This document shows, piece after piece, positions 39,744 through 48,937 of a stretch of DNA of 64,000 nucleotides (positions are counted from its first letter, which is position 1; each line of letters opens with the position of its first letter). The notes below the pieces were generated by a model. That model searched no databases, was not told the DNA's origin, and saw only the letters and a list, made by a program, of their open reading frames with translations. Location: NCBI RefSeq assembly GCF_019799925.1, contig NZ_JABGCG010000005.1, positions 62,001 to 126,000 on the forward strand. The letters run 5' to 3'. The DNA is from Blastococcus sp. CPCC 205250. Lineage in GTDB: Bacteria; Actinomycetota; Actinomycetes; Mycobacteriales; Geodermatophilaceae. Position numbers and translations under genes: made by a program.

Positions 39744-40343
39744 TCAGGCGTCGATGCGGCGGCGGCCCTCGAAGGCGCGGCCGAGCGTGACCTCGTCGGC
39801 GTACTCCAGGTCCCCGCCGACCGGCAGGCCGCTGGCCAGCCGGGACACCGCCAGGCCCATGGGCGAGACGAGCCGGGCCAGGTAGGCCGCGGTCGCCTCC
39901 CCCTCGAGGTTGGGGTCGGTCGCGATGATCAACTCGGTGACCTGGCCGTTCATCAGCCGGGTCATGAGCTCCTTGACCCGCAGGTCGTCGGGGCCGACGC
40001 CCTCGATGGGGCTGATCGCGCCGCCGAGCACGTGGTAGCGGCCGCGGAACTCACGCGTCCGCTCGATGGCGACGACGTCCTTGGGCTCCTCGACGACGCA
40101 GATGACGTCCTCGGTGCGCCGGGGGTCGCGGCAGATGCGGCACTGCTCGCCCTCCGCGACGTTGAAGCAGGTCACGCAGAAGCGGACCTCGGCCTGCACC
40201 CGCTGCAGGGCGGCCACGAGCCGCCCGACGTCGGCGGACTCCGCCGCGAGCAGGTGGAAGGCGATGCGCTGCGCGCTCTTGGGCCCGACCCCGGGCAGGC
40301 GGCCCAGCTCGTCGATGAGGTCCTGGACGGCCCCCTCGTACAC
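39744..40343 (-). CDS. recR: Recombination mediator RecR
   Basis: 199 residues, standard length. N-terminal helix-hairpin-helix ([24 protein letters not shown]) is followed by a four-Cys zinc finger ([16 protein letters not shown]). A Toprim domain follows ([27 protein letters not shown], then [14 protein letters not shown]). It acts with RecO in loading RecA on gapped DNA. It follows ybaB in the conserved dnaX-ybaB-recR order. Confidence 0.97.
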   Translation of the reverse strand: MYEGAVQDLIDELGRLPGVGPKSAQRIAFHLLAAESADVGRLVAALQRVQAEVRFCVTCFNVAEGEQCRICRDPRRTEDVICVVEEPKDVVAIERTREFRGRYHVLGGAISPIEGVGPDDLRVKELMTRLMNGQVTELIIATDPNLEGEATAAYLARLVSPMGLAVSRLASGLPVGGDLEYADEVTLGRAFEGRRRIDA

Positions 40344-40376
40344 GGTGCTCCTCGGATCCGGTGGACGGCTGCCGGC

Positions 40377-40724
40377 TCAGGCGCCGGGCAGACCGAGCCC
40401 GCCGCCGAGCCCGCCGCCGAGGCCACCCGCGAGGGGGCCCATCCGGCTGGCGGCCAGCTCGTTGGCGGCGCGGCCGGCGTCACGGACGGCGGCCACGACG
40501 AGGTCCTGCAGCGTCTCGAGGTCGTCGGGGTCGACGGCGGCCGGGGAGATCGTGACGGCGGTCAGCTCGCCGCCGCCGGTCATCGTCGCGGTGACCAGAC
40601 CGCCTCCGGCCGAGCCGGTGACCTCCTCGCTGGCCAGCTGCTCCTGCGCGGCGACCAACTGCTGCTGCATCTGCTGCGCCTGCTGCATCAGCTGCTGCAG
40701 GTCGGGGGCGCCTCCGGGGAACAT
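40377..40724 (-). CDS. YbaB/EbfC nucleoid-associated protein
   Basis: 115 residues from ATG 40724. A Gln-rich coiled coil at 9-35 ([22 protein letters not shown]) precedes the YbaB beta sheet ([43 protein letters not shown]). The C-terminus is glycine-rich. It forms dimers that bind DNA and condense it; it is grouped with recR and dnaX in most bacteria. Family assignment is secure. Confidence 0.93.
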   Translation of the reverse strand: MFPGGAPDLQQLMQQAQQMQQQLVAAQEQLASEEVTGSAGGGLVTATMTGGGELTAVTISPAAVDPDDLETLQDLVVAAVRDAGRAANELAASRMGPLAGGLGGGLGGGLGLPGA

Positions 40725-40840
40725 GCCCCGAGCGTAGGCCCGGGGGCCGACACCCGCGGCAGGCTCCCGCGGACGCGGCGCGCCGGGGGCCCGGTCGCCT
40801 GCCCCGCCGTGCGGTCGCGGCGCCGTTCGGACGCCCCGGC

Positions 40841-43195
40841 TCACTCGTCGATCGGCCGGGCGCCGAGCTGGGCGCGCAGCAGCGACAGGGCGGCCTGCTC
40901 CGGGTCGACCGCGGGCTCGGGCGGGCGGTCGCTCGTGGTCTCGGCGGCACGCTCGGCCATGAGCTCGCGGGCCTCCGCGGCGTCGGCGGCGCGCTGGGCC
41001 TCGCGGGCGGCCTCCCGGTCGGGCCCCCCGGACCCGCCGCCGGACGGCCGGGCGGCGCCCTCGACGACCGCCTGGACCTTCCACCGCACGCCCAGCAGCT
41101 CCTGCAGCGCGGTGCGCACGATCTCCTGGTTGAGGTCGTCGCCGAGCATCTTGGCCAGCGCGGGCGAGGTCATCGCCAGGTGCAGGGTGCCGCCGGTCAG
41201 GTCGTGCACCTGGGCCGACTTGAGCAGCGCCTCGGTGGTCCGCTTGTGCTTGCGGACGACGGCCAGCAGCTCCGGCCACACCCGGCGGACGTCGGCGGTG
41301 GTGAGCTCGCCGTCGGCCGCCCCGGCGCCTCCCTCGGGGTTCGCCGAGACGACCGGCGTCGGTTCCCCGCCGCGCGGTGCGGGCGCGGACTCCGCCGCGG
41401 CCCGGGGTGGCCCGGCGTCGCGCGGGCCACCGACCCGGGCGGCGGCGGCGCGGGCGTCGGCCGGCTCCGCGGGGTGCGGCCACTCCTCCTCGTCGGTGGG
41501 CTCCGGCGGCAGCGGGATGTCGGGCTCGTCGGTGGCCACCCGTGGCCCCGGCGCCCGCTCGGGAGCGGCCGGTGCGGCGGCGGGCGGTGCGGCGCCGGGC
41601 GGTGCGGCGGCAGGCGGCGCGGAGGCGGCCGGCCGCGCGGGGGCGGGCGGCGTCGCCGGGGCGACCGGGCGCGAGCCCGGCTGCACCGTCTCGGGCCAGT
41701 CGTCGTCGGCGGGGGCGGTCGCGGCGGGGACGCCCGCCGCGGGTGCCGGCGCGGTGGCCGCCGGCGCCGGCGCTGCCGGAGCAGCGGCGGCCGCCCGGGA
41801 CGGGCGCACGTACTCCTTGCGGGGAGCCGCCGCCGCGTCACGCGCGGCCGGCTCGGGTGCCGGGGGCTCGTGCGCGGGCGCCTCGCGAGTGGCTGCCTCG
41901 CGGGGAGGCGCCTGCCGGACGGGCGTCTCCCGGGCGGGCGCCTCGCGGACGGGCACCTCGCGGGCCGGCACCTCGCGAACCGGGGCCTCCCGGACGGCGC
42001 TGTCGGCACCCGGGCGGCCGGCGTGCTCGCCGGCGATCGACATCCGCCGCTCCAGGCGCTCGAGGCGCTGCAGGGTGGCGGTGGCGGCGTCGTCGGTGCC
42101 GGGCAGCAGCATGCGGGCGCAGACCAGCTCGAGGAGCAGCCGCGGCGCCGTCGTCCCGCGCATCTCGGTCAGGCCGGCGTGCACCGTGTCGGCCATCCGG
42201 GAGAGGGTCGCCGAGCCCAGCGCGCGGGCCTGCGAGCTCATCAGGTCCAGCCGGTCGGGCGGGCAGTCCAGCAGCCCGTTGCCCCCGGCGTCGGGGACGG
42301 CGTCGAGCACGATGAGGTCGCGCAGCCGGTCGAGCAGGTCGGTGGCGAAGCGACGCGGGTCGTGCCCGGCCTCGACGACCCGGTCGACGGCGCGGAAGAC
42401 CCCGGGCGCGTCGGAGGCGGCCAGGGCGTCGATCGTCTCGTCGAGCAGCGCGTCGTCGGTGACGCCGAGCAGGCCGACCGCCGAGGCGTAGGTGACGCCC
42501 TCCGGGCCGGCGCCGGCCAGCAGCTGGTCGAGGATCGACAGCGAGTCGCGCACCGAGCCGCCGCCGGCCCGGACGACGAGCGGGAACACCGTCGGCTCGA
42601 CCGTCACGCCCTCGGCGGTGCAGGTCTTCTCCAGCAGCGTGCGCAGCGTGGACGGCGGGACGAGCCGGAACGGGTAGTGGTGGGTGCGCGACCGGATGGT
42701 GGAGAGGACCTTCTCCGGCTCGGTCGTGGCGAACACGAAGACGAGGAACTCCGGCGGCTCCTCGACCACCTTGAGCAGGGCGTTGAAGCCCTGCGTGGTG
42801 ACCATGTGCGCCTCGTCGACGATGTACACCTTGTAGCGGCTGCTGACCGGGGCGAAGAAGGCACGTTCGCGCAGGTCACGGGCGTCGTCGACACCGCCGT
42901 GGCTGGCCGCGTCGATCTCGATGACGTCGAGCGAGCCGGGGCCGTCGGGTGCCAGCGCGACGCAGGAGCCGCAGACGCCGCACGGCGTCGAGGTGGGGCC
43001 CTGCTCGCAGTTGAGCGACCGCGCGAGGATGCGCGCCGAGGACGTCTTGCCGCAGCCGCGCGGCCCGCTGAACAGGTAGGCGTGGTTGATCCGCCCGGCC
43101 TCGACGGCGTTCACCAGCGGCGCGGTGACGTGCTCCTGCCCGACCACCTCGGCGAAGGTCGCCGGGCGGTACTTCCGGTAGAGCGCCAGTGCCAC
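40841..43195 (-). CDS. dnaX: DNA polymerase III subunit tau/gamma
   Basis: 784 residues. AAA+ clamp-loader core: Walker [10 protein letters not shown] (44-52), zinc Cys at 63, 72, 75 and 78, VDEAHM (126-131), and an RSR arginine finger near 168-170. Residues 400-600 are a Pro/Ala linker. At 401-440 are eight tandem pentapeptides of the form (V/A)RE(A/V)P. The C-terminal 130 residues are the tau domain ([21 protein letters not shown]). The tau form is apparently translated whole; I see no slippery heptamer for a gamma product. Located directly downstream of the SRP RNA. Confidence 0.96.
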   Translation of the reverse strand: MALALYRKYRPATFAEVVGQEHVTAPLVNAVEAGRINHAYLFSGPRGCGKTSSARILARSLNCEQGPTSTPCGVCGSCVALAPDGPGSLDVIEIDAASHGGVDDARDLRERAFFAPVSSRYKVYIVDEAHMVTTQGFNALLKVVEEPPEFLVFVFATTEPEKVLSTIRSRTHHYPFRLVPPSTLRTLLEKTCTAEGVTVEPTVFPLVVRAGGGSVRDSLSILDQLLAGAGPEGVTYASAVGLLGVTDDALLDETIDALAASDAPGVFRAVDRVVEAGHDPRRFATDLLDRLRDLIVLDAVPDAGGNGLLDCPPDRLDLMSSQARALGSATLSRMADTVHAGLTEMRGTTAPRLLLELVCARMLLPGTDDAATATLQRLERLERRMSIAGEHAGRPGADSAVREAPVREVPAREVPVREAPARETPVRQAPPREAATREAPAHEPPAPEPAARDAAAAPRKEYVRPSRAAAAAPAAPAPAATAPAPAAGVPAATAPADDDWPETVQPGSRPVAPATPPAPARPAASAPPAAAPPGAAPPAAAPAAPERAPGPRVATDEPDIPLPPEPTDEEEWPHPAEPADARAAAARVGGPRDAGPPRAAAESAPAPRGGEPTPVVSANPEGGAGAADGELTTADVRRVWPELLAVVRKHKRTTEALLKSAQVHDLTGGTLHLAMTSPALAKMLGDDLNQEIVRTALQELLGVRWKVQAVVEGAARPSGGGSGGPDREAAREAQRAADAAEARELMAERAAETTSDRPPEPAVDPEQAALSLLRAQLGARPIDE

Positions 43196-43263
43196 GCGGC
43201 GAGGTTACGTGCCCCGGACGACGGATCCGACCAGCCGGTGGACGGCCCGTCCGGGAAAGCAGG

Positions 43264-43350
43264 GACCCCCCGCGCACCCGCCAGAGCCCGCTTATCCTTG
43301 CTGCCTTCCGGCCCTGGGGAGGTTCACAGGATGACGCCACACGAGGGGTC
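43264..43350 (-). ncRNA. ffs: Signal recognition particle RNA, small (4.5S) type
   Basis: The minus strand contains the universally conserved tetraloop region GGCCGGAAGGCAGCAAGG flanked by AACCTCCCCAGG and ATAAGCGGGCTCTGG, the known 4.5S RNA core. The terminal GACCCC (43345-43350) pairs with GGGGTC (43264-43269). Boundaries are set by this stem and by the -10 box and could be off by a few bases. It binds Ffh in membrane protein targeting. Placement next to dnaX is common in actinobacteria. Confidence 0.93.
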
Positions 43351-43357
43351 GGGTCCC

Positions 43358-43363
43358 ATCGTA
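43358..43363 (-). promoter_or_regulatory. Probable -10 box of the SRP RNA gene
   Basis: TACGAT on the minus strand ends seven bases before the predicted 5' end of the RNA, which matches normal promoter spacing. The -35 region has no good match. It lies back to back with the region reading towards the EamA gene. Confidence 0.6.
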
Positions 43364-43411
43364 GAGGAAAGCGGTCGGGCTCCGGCACCGCCGCCCCCTA
43401 CGCTGGCCGGC

Positions 43412-43456
43412 ATGACGCCCCGGCGCGCCCTCGTGCTGCCCCCGCCCCGCTCCTGA
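43412..43456 (+). CDS. Possible 14-residue leader ORF before the EamA gene
   Basis: ATG 43412 to TGA 43456 encodes MTPRRALVLPPPRS. A TACGCT box (43399-43404) lies seven bases ahead, so the ORF may be leaderless. It is 104 bases before the transporter start, with a CCGGGC/GCCCGG hairpin (43485-43500) between. The layout resembles the leuA leader and the PPP run could slow ribosomes. Chance occurrence is quite possible. Confidence 0.25.
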   Translation: MTPRRALVLPPPRS

Positions 43457-43560
43457 CCCGGAGCGCCGCGCACCCCTGACACCTCCGGGCCCCCGCCCGG
43501 CGGGTGGACCGCCCGCGCTCCGGACCGCCGTCCCCTGATCCGGAACCGTCCAGGAGCGTC

Positions 43561-44541
43561 ATGTCCACCCCCTCCCCCGCCGCGGCCCCGGGCCGCGATC
43601 CCCTCGCCCGGCCGCACCGCGGTGCCGCCGAGGCCGCCCGCCGCCGCGGGTTCCTGCTCGTCGTCCTCGCTGCGCTCTGCTGGGGCACGTCCGGGCTCAG
43701 CGGCCGGGTGGTCGCCGACCGCAGCGACCTCTCCTCCCTCGACATCGCCTGGTACCGGCTGGCCATCGGCGCCGTCGTGCTGCTGGCCGCCTGGCTGCTG
43801 ACGGCGCGCCGGCGCACCGGCGGCGTCCCCGTGGGCCGGCCGGTGGCTCTCCGGCTCGTCCTGGTCGGCGCCGGCCTGGCCGCCTATCAGCTCGCCTACT
43901 TCAGCGCGGTCGCCCGGGCGGGGGTCAGCATCGCGACGCTCGTCGCGCTGGGCCTGGCGCCGTTGCTCATCGCCGTCGGGTCGGCCCTGCTCGGGCACGG
44001 GCGCCCGAGCCGGACGACGCTGGCCGCCCTGGTCGTCGCACTGGCCGGGCTGGTCCTGCTGGTCGGGGTGTCGGCCGGCGTCGACGGCGGGACGGCGGTG
44101 CTGCTGGGCACGCTCCTGGCCGCCGGGTCGGCCCTGGGGTACGCGGTCGTCACCCTGGCCGGCGGCGGCGTGCCCGCGGGCGTGCCGGTCACCCTCGTGG
44201 GCTTCGCCGGGGGCGCACTGCTGCTCACCCCCGCGGTGCTCGCCGCCGGGATCGCCGTCCCCACCGACCCGGGGGCGATCGCGGTGCTGCTCTACCTGGG
44301 CCTCGTGCCCAGCGCGCTGGCGTACGGCCTGTTCTTCACCGGCGTGCGCACCGTGCCCGGGCCGGTGGCCTCGATCGTGACGCTGCTGGAGCCGCTCACC
44401 GCCACCGCGCTGGCCACGGCGTTCCTCGGGGAGCGGCTGGCGCCGGCCGCGGTCGCCGGTGGCGCGCTGTTGCTCGCCGCCGTGGCGGGCCTGTACCTGC
44501 GCGAGCTCGGCCGGGCCCCGGAGGTCGAGGGCGGCGTCTGA
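43561..44541 (+). CDS. EamA/DMT-superfamily transporter
   Basis: 326 residues from ATG 43561, with AGGAG five bases ahead. Ten predicted helices in two EamA repeats: LLVVLAALCWGTSGLSGRVVAD starts repeat 1; LLGTLLAAGSALGYAVVTLAGGG starts repeat 2. The late motif TVPGPVASIVTLLEPLTATALATAFLGERL is characteristic of the drug/metabolite exporter group. The substrate, often an amino acid or other metabolite, cannot be read. Followed by a strong terminator. Confidence 0.9.
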   Translation: MSTPSPAAAPGRDPLARPHRGAAEAARRRGFLLVVLAALCWGTSGLSGRVVADRSDLSSLDIAWYRLAIGAVVLLAAWLLTARRRTGGVPVGRPVALRLVLVGAGLAAYQLAYFSAVARAGVSIATLVALGLAPLLIAVGSALLGHGRPSRTTLAALVVALAGLVLLVGVSAGVDGGTAVLLGTLLAAGSALGYAVVTLAGGGVPAGVPVTLVGFAGGALLLTPAVLAAGIAVPTDPGAIAVLLYLGLVPSALAYGLFFTGVRTVPGPVASIVTLLEPLTATALATAFLGERLAPAAVAGGALLLAAVAGLYLRELGRAPEVEGGV

Positions 44542-44545
44542 CATG

Positions 44546-44581
44546 CGACAGGGCCCCCGGCGGGTGCCGGGGGCCCTGTCG
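44546..44581 (+). terminator. Terminator hairpin after the EamA gene
   Basis: A 16-base perfect stem (44546-44561 with 44566-44581) with a GGGT loop begins four bases after the stop codon. It also lies just past the 3' end of the opposite tRNA-Ser gene and could terminate both. Confidence 0.8.
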
Positions 44582-44586
44582 TGGTG

Positions 44587-44671
44587 CGGAGGATGGGAGA
44601 TTCGAACTCCCGAGGGGTTGCCCCCAACCCGCTTTCCAAGCGAGCGCCATAGGCCACTAGGCGAATCCTCC
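44587..44671 (-). tRNA. tRNA-Ser, anticodon GGA
   Basis: An 85-base cloverleaf on the minus strand. The acceptor stem GGAGGAT pairs with ATCCTCC, the anticodon loop is TTGGAAA (anticodon GGA), and a long variable arm (GGTTGGGGGCAACC) is typical of class II tRNA-Ser. The T-arm is GGAGTTCGAATCTCC. CCA is not directly encoded after the discriminator G. It reads UCC and UCU codons. Confidence 0.96.
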
Positions 44672-44888
44672 CGTGCCCGCCCAGACTACCGGGCGCCGCG
44701 GCGCGGGTCTGCCACGGCTCCCCGGACCGGACGTGGCGGTCGTGATCTCGGGCATGGGAGGCTGCCCGCGGCGCCCTCGGCCGTCCGCGCCGGAGCCCGT
44801 GCCGACGGTTGAGCGGCGGGCTCGTGGGAATGGGTGTCCGGACGGGGCCGGTCGGCGGTCGTCCACCGGAGAAGGGGAGGCGAGCGGG

Positions 44889-45233
44889 ATGAGCGCAGCG
44901 GAGCCACGGCCGGAGGTCGTCGACGCGATCGTCGCGGTGCTCAAGGGTGCCGACCCGGCCGACCTGCCGGCGGGCGCGACGCCCGAGGAGAAGCAGGCGG
45001 CCAAGGACCGCTACCTCACCGAGTTCGCCGCCGAGCGCGGCCACCGGGACCGCCAGACCCAGGCCTGGGAGCTGCTGCTGACCCGCAGCTACGACGAGCC
45101 GCCCACCTGGCAGGTCCTGTTCGACGACCTCTCCCCTGACGCCGTCGAGGAGCTGGGCACGCTGTACGACGCCCTGCCCGCCGGCGCCCAGGAGGAGTAC
45201 GCCCGCCGTTTCGGCGTGCCCAGCCCCGCCTGA
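44889..45233 (+). CDS. Conserved hypothetical acidic helical protein
   Basis: 114 residues from ATG 44889; GGGGAGG is upstream at slightly long spacing. Predicted helical throughout: PEVVDAIVAVLKGAD, TPEEKQAAKDRYLTEFAAERG, QTQAWELLLTRSYDEPPTWQVLFDDLSPDAVEELGTLYDALPAG. It has no Cys and no membrane segment. I do not recognise the family. It is 41 bases ahead of the Ser/Thr kinase in the same direction, so they may share a transcript, which would make it a candidate kinase partner or substrate. Confidence 0.6.
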   Translation: MSAAEPRPEVVDAIVAVLKGADPADLPAGATPEEKQAAKDRYLTEFAAERGHRDRQTQAWELLLTRSYDEPPTWQVLFDDLSPDAVEELGTLYDALPAGAQEEYARRFGVPSPA

Positions 45234-45274
45234 GCCGCGTGCGACGCGGGGCTCGGCGCGGGTAGGGACCCGCC

Positions 45275-47098
45275 GTGCAGGTCATCGGGCCCGGTCACCT
45301 CGTCTCGGGGCGCTACCGGCTGCTCGCCCAGATCGCGGGCGGCGGCATGGGCACGGTCTGGCGCGCCCGCGACGAGCTGCTGGGCCGGCAGGTGGCGGTC
45401 AAGCAGATCCTCCCGCCGGCCGGCGCGGACCAGGAGCTGGTCGACCAGCAGCGTCAGCGCGCGCTGCGCGAGGGCCGGATCGCCGCGCGGCTGAGCCACC
45501 CGCACGCCATCTCCGTCTACGACGTCGCCACCGACGGCGGCCAGCCGTGGCTGGTGATGGAGTACCTGCCCTCCCGCAGCCTCGCGCAGGTGCTCTACGA
45601 CGACGGGCCGCTGCGGCCGGACCTGGTCGCGCAGATCGGCGCCCAGGTCGCCGACGCGCTGGCCGCCACCCACGACGCCGGCATCGTGCACCGCGACGTC
45701 AAGCCCGCCAACGTGCTGGTCGGCCAGGGCGGTGAGGTCGAGGGCCTGGTGAAGATCACCGACTTCGGCATCTCGCACGCCATCGGCGACGTCACCCTCA
45801 CCCAGACCGGCCAGATCACCGGGACGCCGGCCTTCCTGGCCCCCGAGGTCGCGCAGGGCACGGAGATGAGCGAGGCCAGCGACGTCTTCTCCCTGGGCGC
45901 GACGCTCTACACCTGCCTGGAGGGCGAGCCACCCTTCGGCATGGACGACAACCCGCTGCGCCTGCTGCACCGCGTCGCCGGGGGCTCGGTCCGCCCGCCG
46001 TCGCGCGCCGGCGCGCTCACCGCGCCGCTGATGACCATGCTCGCCGACGACCCGTCGGCCCGGCCGACGATGCCGCAGGTCCGCGACCGGCTCGCCCGGC
46101 TCGCCGCCGGACGCGACGGCGACCCCACCACCGTCCTCCTGGCCCGTACCGAACTGCGCCCGGCACCCGGCCGCACGCGGACGGCGTCCCTGCCCGTCGG
46201 CGAGGCCGCGGCAGCCGCCGGTCCCGCGACGCCCGCGGCGGCCGTTGCGCCGACCCCCGCTCCACCGGCTCCCGCTCCGGCGGCGGCCGCGACGCCGACG
46301 CCCCCGCCTCCCCCGCCGGCCGCCGCGACCCCGTCGGTTCCCCCGCGCCGGGCACCCGAGCCGGCGGCCGAAGCGACGCCGGCGCCCGAAGCGACGCCGG
46401 TGCCCTCCACCACGCCGGCCCGGGCCACACCTGCGCCCGCGCCGCGTGCGGCGCCGGCACGGGTCGAGGCATCCCGTCCGCCGGCCGCGCCGCCCGGCCG
46501 ACGGCGGCGCGGGTCGCTGCTCGTCGCCGCCCTCGCGCTGCTGGTGCTGCTCGGCGGCGGGGTCACCTGGCTCGTCGCCTCCTCCGGCGGGGACGACGAC
46601 CCCAGTGCCGACCCGCCGGCCTCCTCGTCCTCCGCGCCCTCCACGGCGGCGTCCACCGACGAGGTCGCCGAGGAATCGGCGGACCCCGCACCCACCTCCG
46701 CGGAGGAGGAGCCGCCGTCCACCCCGTCCACGTCGGCCCAGACCACCCCGAGCACGTCGGACACGCCCGCACCGCCGCCCGACCCGGCGACCCAGGTGGA
46801 GGAGACCCTCGAGCTGTACTACGCGCTGCTGCCGGGGGACACGGAGAGCGCGTACACCCTCACCGGCCCGACCCTGCGCGGGCAGGTCGGCTTCGGGTCC
46901 TACTCCGGCTTCTTCAACACGTGGTCGGAGGTGAGCCTGCTCGACGTCCGCAACGTCTCCGACGACGGCAACCGGATCACCGCCACGACCGACGTGGAGT
47001 TCACCCGGCCGGGCGAGCGGCAGGTGGAGACCCACGCCGTGACGTTCGTCCGTGGCGACGACGGCCGGCTGCTCGTCGACCGCGACGTCCCGGTCTGA
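45275..47098 (+). CDS. PknB-type membrane serine/threonine protein kinase
   Basis: 607 residues from GTG 45275. Kinase domain 13-275: glycine loop IAGGGMGTV (20-28), Lys43 in AVKQIL, catalytic HRDVKPANV (139-147), DFG 163-165, APE 189-191. An activation loop with Thr/Ser residues (TLTQTGQITGT) is present. A 130-residue Ala/Pro linker leads to one membrane helix at about 414-436. Outside is a Ser/Thr/Pro/Glu stalk, then a domain of about 100 residues (TQVEETLELYYALLPGDTESAYTLTGPTLRGQ) resembling small lumazine-like or NTF2-like folds rather than PASTA repeats. It is probably a signalling kinase; the sensed ligand is unknown. Confidence 0.92.
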   Translation: MQVIGPGHLVSGRYRLLAQIAGGGMGTVWRARDELLGRQVAVKQILPPAGADQELVDQQRQRALREGRIAARLSHPHAISVYDVATDGGQPWLVMEYLPSRSLAQVLYDDGPLRPDLVAQIGAQVADALAATHDAGIVHRDVKPANVLVGQGGEVEGLVKITDFGISHAIGDVTLTQTGQITGTPAFLAPEVAQGTEMSEASDVFSLGATLYTCLEGEPPFGMDDNPLRLLHRVAGGSVRPPSRAGALTAPLMTMLADDPSARPTMPQVRDRLARLAAGRDGDPTTVLLARTELRPAPGRTRTASLPVGEAAAAAGPATPAAAVAPTPAPPAPAPAAAATPTPPPPPPAAATPSVPPRRAPEPAAEATPAPEATPVPSTTPARATPAPAPRAAPARVEASRPPAAPPGRRRRGSLLVAALALLVLLGGGVTWLVASSGGDDDPSADPPASSSSAPSTAASTDEVAEESADPAPTSAEEEPPSTPSTSAQTTPSTSDTPAPPPDPATQVEETLELYYALLPGDTESAYTLTGPTLRGQVGFGSYSGFFNTWSEVSLLDVRNVSDDGNRITATTDVEFTRPGERQVETHAVTFVRGDDGRLLVDRDVPV

Positions 47099-47115
47099 GG
47101 CCGATCCCGGGACGA

Positions 47116-47163
47116 CGACGGCGGCGCCCGGCCGGGATCGATCCCGGTCGGACGCCGCCGTCG
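47116..47163. terminator. Long hairpin between kinase gene and tRNA-Ser
   Basis: Two 23-base arms (47116-47138 and 47141-47163) are complementary except for one mismatch and one G-U pair, with a 2-base loop. It starts 18 bases after the kinase stop and ends 13 bases before the tRNA-Ser, which is on the opposite strand. Probably terminates both. Confidence 0.8.
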
Positions 47164-47175
47164 GTGTCCTGCTGG

Positions 47176-47261
47176 CGGTGGCGGTGGGATTTGAACCCAC
47201 GGAGGGGGTTGCCCTCACACGCTTTCGAGGCGTGCTCCTTCGGCCGCTCGGACACGCCACC
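47176..47261 (-). tRNA. tRNA-Ser, anticodon CGA
   Basis: An 86-base class II cloverleaf on the minus strand. The acceptor stem GGTGGCG pairs with CGCCACC, the anticodon loop is CTCGAAA (anticodon CGA), and there is a long variable arm (GTGAGGGCAACCCCC). The T-arm is GTGGGTTCAAATCCCAC. CCA is encoded at 47175-47173 after the discriminator G. It reads the UCG codon. Located 11 bases past tadA. Confidence 0.96.
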
Positions 47262-47271
47262 GCCGAAGAGA

Positions 47272-47766
47272 CTACAGGCCCCTCCGGGCGCGGAAGAACG
47301 CACGTAGCAGCGTGGCGGACTCCTCGGCCCGCAGCCCGCCGGTGACCAGCGGACGGTGGTTGAGGCGCCGGTCGCGCAGCACGTCCCACAGCGAGCCGGC
47401 GGCACCGGCCTTGGGGTCCTCGGCGCCGTAGGCCACGTGCGCGACGCGGGCGAGCACGCTGGCCCCGGCGCACATGGTGCAGGGCTCCAGGGTGACGACC
47501 AGGGTCGCGCCGGTCAGCCGCCAGCCGTCGCCGGCCACCGGCGCCGCCGCCCGCAGCGCCAGCACCTCGGCGTGCGCCGTGGGGTCGCCGCGCTTCTCCC
47601 GCTCGTTGGCCGCCTCGGCGAGGACCGCTCCGTCCGGCCCGAGGACGACGGCGCCGATGGGCGTGTCCCCCCACTCCACGGCGTGCGCGGCCAGGTCCAG
47701 GGCGCGGCCCATGGCGGCGTCGAGCACCGCGGCCGACAGCGGCTGGGCGGCGTCCGGACCGGTCAC
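47272..47766 (-). CDS. tadA: tRNA-specific adenosine deaminase
   Basis: 164 residues. Zinc-deaminase site: His65-Ala-Glu67 (HAEVLALRAA) with C96-T-M-C99 (EPCTMCAGAS). The C-terminus is the usual DVLRDRRLNHRPLVTGGLRAEESATLLRAFF. It converts A34 to inosine in tRNA-Arg(ACG). The GTG start overlaps the HAD gene stop by four bases. The partner gene for the tadA-associated protein is two genes upstream. Confidence 0.95.
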   Translation of the reverse strand: MTGPDAAQPLSAAVLDAAMGRALDLAAHAVEWGDTPIGAVVLGPDGAVLAEAANEREKRGDPTAHAEVLALRAAAPVAGDGWRLTGATLVVTLEPCTMCAGASVLARVAHVAYGAEDPKAGAAGSLWDVLRDRRLNHRPLVTGGLRAEESATLLRAFFRARRGL

Positions 47767-48434
47767 CGCGCCGCGGCCGTGAGGTCCAGCCCGACCAGCG
47801 CGGACAGCTCGGCCAGCGCCGCCGCCGGGTCGACGACCTTGATCGTGTGCATGCCCAGCGCCCGGGCCGGTTTGAGGTTGATGCCCAGGTCGTCGAGGTA
47901 GGCGCAGTCCGCCGGCGCCACCGGACGGCCCACCGCCTCCGACAGCCGCTGCAGCGCCCGGCGGTAGATCTCCGGCTCCGGCTTGCGCACGCCCTCCACC
48001 GAGGACTCGACGACCGCGTCGAACACCCCGAGCAGGTCCCCGAGCCGGCCGGTGCGCTCCATCGGCGCCACGTTGTTGGACAGCAGCGCCAGCGGCACGC
48101 CCGCGTCCCGCAGCGCGGCCACGGCCGCCAGCATCGTGGGGCGCAACTCCCCCGCGAGGGCGGCCAGCACCCGCCGCGCGTCCAGCCGGTGCCCCGCCGC
48201 CAGCGCCTCGGCCTCGAAGGCCTCGGCGAACCCGGCGGTGTCCAGCTCCCCGCGCTCGTAGCGGGCCCAGGCGTTGGCGTCGGGGTCGGTGCTGTTGAGC
48301 CGCCGGATCAGCCCCTCGGGCAGCCCGGCCTCCGCCTCGTAGGCGGCGAAGGCCGTCATCGGGCTCTCGGTGAGCACCCCGCCGAGGTCGAACACGACCG
48401 CGCTGACCACGGCCGTCGCCCGCGGCGCGCTCAC
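47763..48434 (-). CDS. HAD-superfamily hydrolase
   Basis: 223 residues from GTG 48434. Motif I VVFDLGGVLTES, motif II LALLSNN (Ser), Lys in RKPEPEIYRRAL as motif III, and motif IV CAYLDDLGINLKPA. A helical cap at ~25-95 gives the type I (epoxide-hydrolase/phosphoglycolate-like) arrangement. It is probably a small-molecule phosphatase; the substrate is unknown. It overlaps tadA downstream and the tadA-associated gene upstream (both GTGA). Confidence 0.85.
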   Translation of the reverse strand: MSAPRATAVVSAVVFDLGGVLTESPMTAFAAYEAEAGLPEGLIRRLNSTDPDANAWARYERGELDTAGFAEAFEAEALAAGHRLDARRVLAALAGELRPTMLAAVAALRDAGVPLALLSNNVAPMERTGRLGDLLGVFDAVVESSVEGVRKPEPEIYRRALQRLSEAVGRPVAPADCAYLDDLGINLKPARALGMHTIKVVDPAAALAELSALVGLDLTAAAR

Positions 48435-48937
48435 GCGGTCACCGCCGCGGCCAGCTCGTCGGCGAAGCCCAGCCGCCCGGCGATGCGGGCCACCATCTCG
48501 TCGGCCCACAGGTCGTCGGCGGTGACGATGGGCCGCAGGTCGTCGGCCGGCAGCCCGTAGTCGGCCAGGACGTCGAGGTCGCCGCCGGGCCAGCCGGTCT
48601 CGTCGTCGTCGAAGGCGCCCTCGGTGTCCACCGCGATGCCGTAGCGCTCGACCACCTCGCTGGCCAGCAGCCACTCCTGCATCGTCGCGTCGGAGATGAA
48701 GGCGCGGACCATCCCGCCGGGTCCGTGCCGCAGCACGACGAAGTACAGCCGCGTGTCCACGACCAGCACGAACGGCCCGGGCCACCCCTCGGCGCCGGGG
48801 TCGCCCAGGGCGCGCTCGAGCACCGGCAGCTCGTCGTCGGCGTCCTGCGCCAGCATCTGCACCGACCACCGGTCCCCGGCCCGCCCGACGCGGACGGCGA
48901 AGCTCGCCGGCCCCGCCGGCTCAGCTGCCCCGGTCAC
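48431..48937 (-). CDS. tRNA adenosine deaminase-associated protein
   Basis: 168 residues from GTG 48937. The acidic sequence, with FAVRVGRAGDRWSVQMLAQDADDELPVLERALGD, FYFVVL-type strands and ISDATMQEWLLASEVVERYGI, matches the actinobacterial family annotated this way because it neighbours tadA. Its function is not established. It overlaps the O-methyltransferase stop and the HAD start by four bases each, so it is embedded in a tightly coupled four-gene unit. Confidence 0.75.
   Translation of the reverse strand: MTGAAEPAGPASFAVRVGRAGDRWSVQMLAQDADDELPVLERALGDPGAEGWPGPFVLVVDTRLYFVVLRHGPGGMVRAFISDATMQEWLLASEVVERYGIAVDTEGAFDDDETGWPGGDLDVLADYGLPADDLRPIVTADDLWADEMVARIAGRLGFADELAAAVTA

Noticed and set aside
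40841..43195. Programmed frameshift in dnaX
   Set aside because: No slippery heptamer or A-run is seen. The tau frame is continuous.
44587..47261. Genomic island bounded by two tRNA-Ser genes
   Set aside because: There is no integrase or attachment repeat, the anticodons differ, and the genes between (kinase and hypothetical) look native.
47763..48434. The HAD gene as the missing GmhB phosphatase of the heptose pathway
   Set aside because: Its cap-bearing type I HAD layout and its tight coupling to tadA, 11 kb away from gmhA, argue against it.
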